Assembly: GCA_030838025.1 (NCBI GenBank) | Contig: JAUTXM010000400.1 | Span: forward strand, 1-11,224 | Origin: Acidimicrobiaceae bacterium | GTDB taxonomy: Bacteria; Actinomycetota; Acidimicrobiia; Acidimicrobiales; Palsa-688 | DNA length: 11,224 nucleotides | Direction: 5' to 3' | Shown here: positions 5,968-11,224 of the stretch, piece after piece | How the letters are laid out: the number at the start of each line of letters is the position of its first letter | Position numbering within the stretch: position 1 is the first letter of the stretch | Notes under the pieces: generated by a model | Seen by the model: only the letters and a program-made list of their open reading frames with translations | The model's database searches: none | What the model was told of the DNA's origin: nothing | Position numbers and translations under genes: made by a program

Positions 5968-8229
5968 TCAGCGAGCGCCCGCGATACGGGCGACGAGTAT
6001 CGCCACGTCGTCGTTTCGGCCCTCTTCTGGGGGAAGTAGCGCGTCGATGACGCCTCGGCAGATCCGCTCCGGATCCGTCGTGCCGAGCGCCGCTGCGGCC
6101 ATGGCCAAGCGGTCCAGCCCGTCGGTCAAGGACTCGGCTCGGCGCTCGACAAGCCCGTCGGTGAACAGCACCAGGGTGTCACCGGGCTCGAGTTCGATGG
6201 TCGCTTCGGCGGGCGCCCGGGCGCCCGTAACCCCAAGCAGGACACCGACGCCACCTTGGAGATAGCTGGCGCGGCCATCGCGCAGAAGCAGCGGCGGCGG
6301 GTGTCCGGCGCTGCTCCAGGTCAGGAGCATCTGCTTGACATCGACCACAACGAGCACGCAGGTCGCCATCGTCAAGCCGAGTTGCTCCATCAACCGGTCG
6401 AGCCGGGCCAGCACGACATCGGGACTGCTGCAATCCTCATAGGCATAGGCCCGGAGTCCGGTTCGCAGCTGTCCCATGGCCGAGCTGGCCTCGATGTCGT
6501 GGCCGATGACGTCGCCAACGACGAGGGCTGCGGTGGCGTCATCGAAGGCGATGACGTCGTACCAATCGCCACCGACGAGGACGCCCGCGGTGGCCGACAG
6601 GTAGCGCACCGCGATCTCGATCCCGCCGACCTTGGGGAGCGTGGCGGGAAGGAGGGCCCGCTGGAGGTTCTCGGCCAGTTCGTGCTCGCGCTGGTACGCC
6701 CGGGCGTTGCCAAGGGCCAACGCGGCCCGATGGGCGACTTCCACCGCGAGGTCGAGATCTTCGTCGGTCAACACGTGGTCGCCGTCACCGTCGGTCGCCA
6801 TGACCAGGACGCCCAGGGTTTCTCGTCTGGCCTGGATCGGCACGACGACACTCGAGTGCACCCGGTAGTGCCCGACCGGCTCGGGTTGGTCACCGTCGGC
6901 GGCGGCAGTGGCGAGCGGTGCAGCCATGTCCCGGGGCCCGGACAGCTGGCCCTGGCCGGTGCGCAGCACCTGGGCCACCGGGTCGGTTCCCCCACGATCG
7001 ATCGGGCAGGCCATGATCGCCGAGCGGAGCGCGGTCGCCCTTGCCCGGTCCCGGTGGGAAACGGCGGCGTGCTCGACGGTACCGTCGACCTCGACCAGTT
7101 CGAGGATGCACCAGTCGGCCGATGCCGGCGCCAGTACCCGGGCCAAGCGGCCCAGGAGCTCGTCGACGTCCATGGTTGTCGTGAGCACCGTGCTGGCGGT
7201 TGCGAGGATCGCCAGGCGTCGTTGCGCTTCTTCTGCCCGAGCGAGCAGCTCCATGCGTTCCTGCTCGGCCCGCTTGGCCGCCGTGACCTCGATGATCGTT
7301 GCCCCGGCGCCGACGAGCACACCCGCCGAGGTGCGCACCGGGTAGTAATCGACGCTGAAGTAGCGGACGCCGCCGCGACCGACGTTGAGCGTCATGTCGC
7401 GACCGAGGATGGTGCGCCCGGTGGTCACGACCCGTCTCAGATCGGCACCGACTTCCGGCGGTAGGGGCACGACCTCGCCGACGGGACGGCCGATATGCTC
7501 CTCCACCGGGAGCCCGCTGATCTCCGATAGCGCCGCGTTGACCCGCACGTAGCGCAACTCGACGTCGAACACCGCGATGGCCACCGGCGCCGAGCCCACG
7601 ATCGCTTCGACGAGACCCAACGCCTCCTCTGCGGTTGCCCGGGCGATGTGTTCGGCGCTCAGCAAGACCGCCCGTTCCTGCTCCGCCAGGCCATAGTCCA
7701 TCCGGTCGGCGGCGATCCATGCGACGAGCGCGCTGTCCTCGCCCGCGCCGGCTGGTACGGCCCGGAATGAGCTGACGAGGAGCACACCATCGCGGCGGCG
7801 AACCCGACAGTCGCCCTCCCATCGGTCGCCGCCGCCAACCGCGTGCAGCGTCTTGGCGGCGCCCGCCCGGTCGTCCGGATCGAAAAGCACGTCGAGGATG
7901 GAGTTGCCGAGGGCTTCAGGGGCAGCATGCCCGTAGAGGATCTCCGCCGCGGGGTTCCACTCGACGATCGTTTCGCCGTCGACCAGCACGACTGCGACCG
8001 GAAGCGCCGCCAGCACCGAGGCGAGCGCCGACCCGCCACCGCCGCCCGACCCGCCACCGCCGCCACCCGAACCGCCACCGCTGCCCGACCCGCCGCCGCC
8101 GCCCGACCCGCCGCCGCCGCCGGCCGAACCGCAACCGCCGCCCGACCCGCCACCGCCGCCCGGGATCATGCCGGGCGCGGACATGCCCGAAGGGTGGTTC
8201 GCCCCTGTATCGCCGCCAGTGCCGATCAT
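5968..8229 (-). CDS. PAS-PAS-GAF sensor protein with SpoIIE/RsbU-type PP2C phosphatase
   Basis: A 753-residue soluble signalling phosphatase. Order: a Gly/Ser-rich stretch (24-66), first PAS domain (about 70-175, EWNPAAEILYG), second PAS (about 205-320, FDVELRYVRVNAALSEISGL), GAF (about 338-512), a helical linker HELAENLQRALLP typical of RsbU-like proteins, and a SpoIIE/PP2C domain (about 530-750). Metal-binding acidic residues are visible in VGGDWYD (Asp555), VGDVIGHD (Asp573, Asp578), FTDGL (Asp691) and RNDDVAIL (Asp740/741), so the domain looks active. Family members dephosphorylate STAS anti-anti-sigma factors; none is encoded in this window. Start ATG 8229 lies 4 bases after the kaiB stop without a good Shine-Dalgarno, so translation is probably coupled. 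The frame also opens further upstream to 8367, but that would run through kaiB. PAS and GAF ligands cannot be told. Confidence 0.92.
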   Translation of the reverse strand: MIGTGGDTGANHPSGMSAPGMIPGGGGGSGGGCGSAGGGGGSGGGGGSGSGGGSGGGGGGSGGGGGSALASVLAALPVAVVLVDGETIVEWNPAAEILYGHAAPEALGNSILDVLFDPDDRAGAAKTLHAVGGGDRWEGDCRVRRRDGVLLVSSFRAVPAGAGEDSALVAWIAADRMDYGLAEQERAVLLSAEHIARATAEEALGLVEAIVGSAPVAIAVFDVELRYVRVNAALSEISGLPVEEHIGRPVGEVVPLPPEVGADLRRVVTTGRTILGRDMTLNVGRGGVRYFSVDYYPVRTSAGVLVGAGATIIEVTAAKRAEQERMELLARAEEAQRRLAILATASTVLTTTMDVDELLGRLARVLAPASADWCILELVEVDGTVEHAAVSHRDRARATALRSAIMACPIDRGGTDPVAQVLRTGQGQLSGPRDMAAPLATAAADGDQPEPVGHYRVHSSVVVPIQARRETLGVLVMATDGDGDHVLTDEDLDLAVEVAHRAALALGNARAYQREHELAENLQRALLPATLPKVGGIEIAVRYLSATAGVLVGGDWYDVIAFDDATAALVVGDVIGHDIEASSAMGQLRTGLRAYAYEDCSSPDVVLARLDRLMEQLGLTMATCVLVVVDVKQMLLTWSSAGHPPPLLLRDGRASYLQGGVGVLLGVTGARAPAEATIELEPGDTLVLFTDGLVERRAESLTDGLDRLAMAAAALGTTDPERICRGVIDALLPPEEGRNDDVAILVARIAGAR
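8032..8160. repeat. Low-complexity GGN repeat coding a Gly/Ser tract
   Basis: The plus strand reads mostly CCG/CCA/CCC triplets with interspersed GAC-type units; on the coding strand this gives about 43 residues of Gly5-Ser-like blocks with a single Cys and two residues that break the pattern. It joins the N-terminal 20 residues to the first PAS domain as a flexible linker. Such tracts change length easily by slippage, so assembly errors are also possible here. Confidence 0.85.
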
Positions 8230-8233
8230 GGGG

Positions 8234-8539
8234 TTAGGGCTCTTGCCGGAGATCCAAACCGATGAGCACCCGCTCGGTATTCGACAGGTCACCGATAATC
8301 TTGCGAACCGGTGGGGGCAACCGACGTTCCAGCGTGGGAATGGCGACGATCTGTTCGCCCTGGGCAAGCTGTGGGTGCTCCAACAAGTCGATTACCTCGA
8401 TGGTGTACCTCCCCGCCAGATGCTCCTCGCAGACGTGCTTCAGGTTGGACAGCGCGGCAACCGAACGCGGCGTCTCCCCCGCAACATAAAGCCGCAAGTG
8501 CCATATACCGTCGTCGCTCTCAGGCTCGGCGTCGCTCAT
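8234..8539 (-). CDS. kaiB: KaiB-family clock protein
   Basis: A 101-residue protein closely matching the length and sequence of cyanobacterial KaiB (102 residues in Synechococcus elongatus). Recognisable stretches are LRLYVAGETPRSVAAL (15-30), IEVIDLLEHPQLAQ (47-60), IVAIPTL (64-70) and LPPPVRKIIGDLSNTERVLIGLDL (74-97), which together cover the region that refolds from the ground state to the thioredoxin-like KaiC-binding state. KaiB binds the CI ring of KaiC when KaiC is phosphorylated and drives dephosphorylation. The ATG overlaps the kaiC TGA as ATGA, with GGGGG 5 bases upstream, and the sensor phosphatase follows after 4 bases. The conserved full-length fold argues against the KaiB-like sensor domain of SasA, because no kinase is fused. 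Assignment is firm; clock or timer activity is not shown. Confidence 0.95.
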   Translation of the reverse strand: MSDAEPESDDGIWHLRLYVAGETPRSVAALSNLKHVCEEHLAGRYTIEVIDLLEHPQLAQGEQIVAIPTLERRLPPPVRKIIGDLSNTERVLIGLDLRQEP

Positions 8540-9951
8540 TCTGCCCCCACTGATACTCCAGTCTCCGGCTCAAGAAGCTTGATACCCGACGATGTCAACT
8601 CGAATCGCCGGACTTGGTTGGAATGTCCCATCCCTCGCGCCTTCAACACATACAACACCCGCTGCCGTTCGTTGATCTTCTGTACGTGGCGAACGTGCAC
8701 CCAACTGTCGATAAGCGACGAGATCGTAGGATCCTCGGGCTCGCGCTCGGAAATCAAGCTGGTGAACACTGCCGTAATCTGGCGCTGCTTCAGGTAGTCG
8801 ACCATGCGCATCAACATGGCTTTGATGTCGAGCGAGCTTCCCATTGCGTGGAAGTCGGTGATCGGATCGACCACGACAACGTCAGGTCGGAAGCTTTCGA
8901 CCTCGCGATACAGCGCCGTCAGATGGTTTTCGAGGCCCGCCTGGGTCGGGCGGGTAGCCCGGATACGAAGGTTGTCCGACTCCACCCACTGCCCAAGGTC
9001 GAGGCCGACCGATCCCATATTCCGCAGGATCTGTAACTCCCCTTCCTCGAAGGCCAGGAAGAGGCAACGCTCGCCGCGGGCGCACGCGGCGGCGGCAAAG
9101 TGCGCCGCCAGCGTGGACTTGCCGGTGCCCGAGGTGCCCGAGATCAAGGTGGTGCTGCCCCTGTACCAACCTCCCCGGTCGAGCATTTCGTCGAGGGCGT
9201 CGACCCCCGTGGAAACGACCTCAGCGGGCGCCGGGTGATGGAGCTCGAACGCGGAAACAGGCACCACGCTGAACCCCCCCGGCCCGATCAGAAACGGCAG
9301 CTCGCCGGACAAGTGCTGTGCTCCGCGGAGTTTCACCACCCGCAGCCGCCGAGTGGCCAACTGGTCGGTGACGCGATGGTCGAGCACGATGACGCAGTCC
9401 GAGACGTACTCCTCGATGCCGTGGCGGGTCAACGACCCGTCGCCACGCTCGGCGGTGATCACGGCAGTCACGCCTCGTGCCTTCAGCCAGGCGAATAGAC
9501 GGCGCAACTCCGCTCGCAGGATCCCCGATTCGCCGAGGGCTGAGAACAACACCTCGATGGTGTCGATGGCGACACGCTTGGCTCCGATGCGATCAATGGC
9601 AAAGCCGATCCGGACGAAGAGCGCCTCGAGGTCATAGTCGCCGGTCTGCTCGATCTGGTCGCGCTCCACCTTCACGAAGTCCATGACCAACAGCCCATCG
9701 CGTACCAAGGCGTCGAGGTCCCATCCGAGTCCTGCGGCGTTGGTGGTCAGTTCGTCGGTGGTCTCTTCGAACGCGATGAACACGCCGGGCTCGCCCATCT
9801 CCGCTCCTCGAATGAGGAATTCGGTTGCCAGCAGGGTCTTGCCGCAGCCCGGGCCGCCGGTAACCAGCGTGTTTCGGCCCCGGGGAAGCCCACCCGAAGT
9901 GACGAGGTCGAGGCCCGAGATACCGGTCGGACAATGCTCGAGCTCGCGCAC
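8536..9951 (-). CDS. kaiC: KaiC-family double-domain ATPase/autokinase
   Basis: A 471-residue two-domain RecA-like ATPase that forms hexamers in the known members. CI has HCPTGISGLD, Walker A GGPGCGKT (32-39), catalytic Glu62-Glu63 in AFEETTDE and Walker B VAIDT (127-131). CII has Walker A GTSGTGKS (272-279), Glu302-Glu303 in AFEEGELQ and VVVVDP (358-363). The CII phosphorylation loop reads EDPTISSLIDS: the pair Ser411-Ser412 stands where S. elongatus has Ser431-Thr432, and Glu406 where it has Thr426. The C-terminus ends about 20 residues after RRFEL, lacking the long KaiA-binding tail, and no kaiA is present. GTG 9951 is preferred because AGGAGG lies 5 bases upstream and the protein then begins RELEHCPTG like other non-cyanobacterial KaiC; an ATG at 10098 would add 49 Ala-rich residues. 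It overlaps kaiB by 4 bases. Confidence 0.95.
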   Translation of the reverse strand: MRELEHCPTGISGLDLVTSGGLPRGRNTLVTGGPGCGKTLLATEFLIRGAEMGEPGVFIAFEETTDELTTNAAGLGWDLDALVRDGLLVMDFVKVERDQIEQTGDYDLEALFVRIGFAIDRIGAKRVAIDTIEVLFSALGESGILRAELRRLFAWLKARGVTAVITAERGDGSLTRHGIEEYVSDCVIVLDHRVTDQLATRRLRVVKLRGAQHLSGELPFLIGPGGFSVVPVSAFELHHPAPAEVVSTGVDALDEMLDRGGWYRGSTTLISGTSGTGKSTLAAHFAAAACARGERCLFLAFEEGELQILRNMGSVGLDLGQWVESDNLRIRATRPTQAGLENHLTALYREVESFRPDVVVVDPITDFHAMGSSLDIKAMLMRMVDYLKQRQITAVFTSLISEREPEDPTISSLIDSWVHVRHVQKINERQRVLYVLKARGMGHSNQVRRFELTSSGIKLLEPETGVSVGAE

Positions 9952-9956
9952 CCGCC

Positions 9957-9962
9957 CCTCCT
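9957..9962 (-). promoter_or_regulatory. Ribosome binding site deciding the kaiC start
   Basis: The minus strand reads AAAAGGAGGGGCGG before GTG 9951, giving AGGAGG with a 5-base spacer. This is a near-ideal Shine-Dalgarno and favours the GTG start over the ATG at 10098, which has no comparable signal. Confidence 0.7.
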
Positions 9963-10012
9963 TTTGCCCGACTCGCGCTTCCTCCCGGTCGGAGACACTA
10001 CTAGTGGTCGCT

Positions 10013-10080
10013 GCGGTACCCGCGTCCACACGGACGCTCGCAGCGGTACCGGCATCCGCAAGGCCATTCCCTGCGGTGCC
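10013..10080. repeat. 30-bp spaced repeat upstream of kaiC
   Basis: GCGGTACC at 10013-10020 and 10043-10050 and GCGGTGCC at 10073-10080 recur at exact 30-base intervals. In the kaiC frame upstream of the preferred GTG they correspond to a 10-residue repeat with a core like DAGTAA. The triplet-compatible period hints that the stretch may be translated as an N-terminal extension; otherwise it is a leader repeat. The remainder of the gap 9952-10225 holds one inverted repeat and no other gene. Confidence 0.6.
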
Positions 10081-10142
10081 GCCATGCGCACGACGCATCG
10101 TGACCCGCTGATCCCGCCGGCCCGAACACAGCGCTGAGCCGG

Positions 10143-10189
10143 CTTTGGGCCCGCTTGTTGCTGTCCTGCGACGATAACCGGGCCCAAAG
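10143..10189. promoter_or_regulatory. Perfect 11-bp inverted repeat between the peptidase gene and kaiC
   Basis: CTTTGGGCCCG (10143-10153) and CGGGCCCAAAG (10179-10189) are perfect reverse complements with a 25-base loop. In the transcribed direction it lies 37 bases after the metallopeptidase stop and about 190 bases before kaiC. It could be a terminator without a U-tract, which is common in high-GC actinobacteria, or a two-site operator for the kai operon. The long loop is unusual for an intrinsic terminator. Confidence 0.55.
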
Positions 10190-10225
10190 TGCTGAAGTAG
10201 CCCCAGAAACGGCGGATCCCCCGCG

Positions 10226-10981
10226 CTACCAGGTGGCAGAAAGGAGCCCGGCGACCGCGACCACGGCGGCGCCGCCGGCGAGGATGAATCCAGCCTTGAA
10301 CAGTCCGCTCGGAAGGTGCATCAGGCGCCCGATGTCAGCCGCATCGCTCGGGGCCGGGGCCCGCGGCAGCTCCAGAGCCGCCCGCAGGCCACCAAGGACG
10401 AGGAACCAGACGGCAACTGCCCCCACGAGGGCATCGATACCAGCCGTTCCCCGGGCGATGAGCCATATGACCCCGCCGACCCAGGCGGTCATGACGACCA
10501 AGCCGAAGGCGTTCCGGATCCACAGCACAATATTGACCACGCCGAGGACAAGGAGGACGACCAGCCAGAGCCTGAGCAGGCGATGCTCGACCAGCCACGC
10601 CCCGGCCATTCCGAGGAGTGCCGGCGCCGGATAGCCCGCGGCCGCAGTCAACATCCGCCGCATCCTCCCGCCCGGCCCGTAGTGGATCGTGACCCCCGAC
10701 GAGTCGGCACGAAGGTGGATGGCCGTGACCTTGCGCCCGACCAGCAGCGCCACTATGGCGTGGCCGCTCTCGTGAACTGCGGTCACCCCCAGGCGAGCCC
10801 AGCGCCACACCCGCCGCGGCACGACCAGCGCCACCGCCACGCCAAGCGACGCCGCGGCCATCACGGGTCGGCTGATTCCCAGGCCCGCCACCCGATACGC
10901 CGCACCCGCAGCTGCAGCCCCAACAGCAGTCCCCCCACGCACGATCGCAGCTGGCAGAGGCATTCGACCCAACATAGGCAC
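10226..10981 (-). CDS. M50-type (M50B-like) membrane metallopeptidase
   Basis: A 251-residue integral membrane protein with the zinc motif HESGH (70-74) at the end of the first conserved helix, followed by AIVALLVGRKVTAIHLRADSSGVTIHY and AAGYPAPALLGMAGAWL (114-130), the pattern of the small M50B-like group. Further hydrophobic segments lie near 138-156, 160-178, 184-200 and 228-247. There is no PDZ domain. The family as a whole resembles site-2 proteases that cut within membranes, but substrates of this subgroup are mostly unknown, and the third zinc ligand is not obvious here. The frame opens with GTG 10981; ATG at 10975 or 10963 is equally possible, none with a strong Shine-Dalgarno. It precedes the kai operon in the same direction across a 274-base gap with an inverted repeat, so it is probably a separate transcript. 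Confidence 0.85.
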   Translation of the reverse strand: MPMLGRMPLPAAIVRGGTAVGAAAAGAAYRVAGLGISRPVMAAASLGVAVALVVPRRVWRWARLGVTAVHESGHAIVALLVGRKVTAIHLRADSSGVTIHYGPGGRMRRMLTAAAGYPAPALLGMAGAWLVEHRLLRLWLVVLLVLGVVNIVLWIRNAFGLVVMTAWVGGVIWLIARGTAGIDALVGAVAVWFLVLGGLRAALELPRAPAPSDAADIGRLMHLPSGLFKAGFILAGGAAVVAVAGLLSATW

Positions 10982-11224
10982 CGTGGTCCCGAGACGTGCG
11001 TCAGCGCGATCCGACCCTCACGACCCGCGTGGAGCAGTCAGCCTGAGGGTCACGCGGGACCCAACGAGTTCGCCGAGACGATCTGCCAGCACTACGCCGG
11101 CCAAGGTTTCCGCCGGGGTAAGCGGGATCGACGCATCGTGACCGCTTCCGCTATGCCTGGGAACTGGTCGCCGCCGACGGGAGGTTACCGCCGTCATCGG
11201 GGTTCTTCGGCGATCTCCCTCCGC
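10982..11224. other. Unassigned right-hand end, no supported gene
   Basis: These 243 bases carry the interleaved inverted repeats but no gene I can support. The plus strand is open in one frame throughout, with strikingly G/C-rich third positions around 11063-11125 (residues like NEFAETICQHYAGQGF), but it has no early start codon; a second coding-like stretch (DRFRYAWELVAADGR, 11140-11184) is in another frame. A 59-codon minus-strand frame at 11018-11197 also exists and is not distinctive. The stretch may be the decayed end of a gene that continues beyond the window. Confidence 0.3.
11013..11058. repeat. Interleaved inverted repeats upstream of the metallopeptidase gene
   Basis: GACCCTCA (11013-11020) pairs with TGAGGGTC (11044-11051), and CCCGCGTG (11024-11031) pairs with CACGCGGG (11051-11058). 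The order A-B-A'-B' means both stems together would form a pseudoknot-like fold, or they are alternatives. They lie 32-77 bases before the metallopeptidase start, so a 5' leader or operator function is possible. Confidence 0.5.

Noticed and set aside
6256..7464. 402-codon plus-strand open frame
   Set aside because: It lies wholly antisense to the GAF/SpoIIE coding sequence, has no recognisable domain, and long antisense frames are expected in GC-rich coding DNA.
8230..8367. Upstream extension of the sensor phosphatase to 8367
   Set aside because: It would overlap the end of kaiB in a different frame; ATG 8229 directly follows the kaiB stop.
8536..9951. RadA/Sms or other single RecA-type ATPase instead of KaiC
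   Set aside because: There are two complete RecA-like domains, KaiC-specific FEE motifs and the phosphosite loop, no zinc finger or Lon-like domain, and kaiB overlaps the gene.

Overview
This is a GC-rich window with an actinobacterial look: strong G/C preference at third codon positions, GTG starts, and ferric-reductase/FMN-binding/ApbE and MarR/OsmC genes typical of Actinomycetota. The class cannot be fixed from the sequence; Acidimicrobiia-like or another high-GC actinobacterium is a guess. Every gene I can support lies on the minus strand, so transcription runs from high to low coordinates.

Layout in transcription order: (1) 10226-10981, a small M50-type membrane metallopeptidase with HESGH, preceded by an unassigned stretch (10982-11224) containing interleaved inverted repeats and a coding-like but startless and frame-broken fragment. 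(2) A 274-base gap (9952-10225) holding a perfect 11-bp inverted repeat. (3) A clock-like operon: kaiC (8536-9951), kaiB (8234-8539, ATGA overlap with kaiC) and, 4 bases further on, a 753-residue Gly-rich/PAS/PAS/GAF/SpoIIE-type phosphatase (5968-8229). There is no kaiA. (4) A 159-base gap with exact 10-bp tandem repeats, then an OmpR-family response regulator (5140-5808) and a HAMP/HisKA sensor kinase (3722-5143) overlapping by GTGA. (5) A 72-base gap, then a redox operon: two-heme ferric-reductase-like membrane flavoprotein (2177-3649), membrane-anchored FMN-binding protein (1682-2167), ApbE FMN transferase (910-1689) and an OsmC/Ohr-like protein (432-893). (6) A MarR-family regulator truncated by the window edge (1-374), with a 29-bp near-perfect palindrome at its start.

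How the parts may work together: KaiC and KaiB form a predicted KaiA-less timing ATPase module. The co-transcribed sensor phosphatase has the architecture of RsbU/RsbP-like enzymes that act on STAS-domain anti-anti-sigma factors, so it is a good candidate output or input arm that couples the Kai module to sigma-factor partner switching. The redox operon is a flavin-based extracytosolic electron-transfer set: the membrane reductase takes electrons from NAD(P)H through FAD and two hemes to the outside, where the covalently flavinylated FMN-binding protein can receive them, and ApbE attaches the flavin. The two-component pair sits between the two modules and may control either one. The kaiC-kaiB-SpoIIE arrangement is the most interesting system here.
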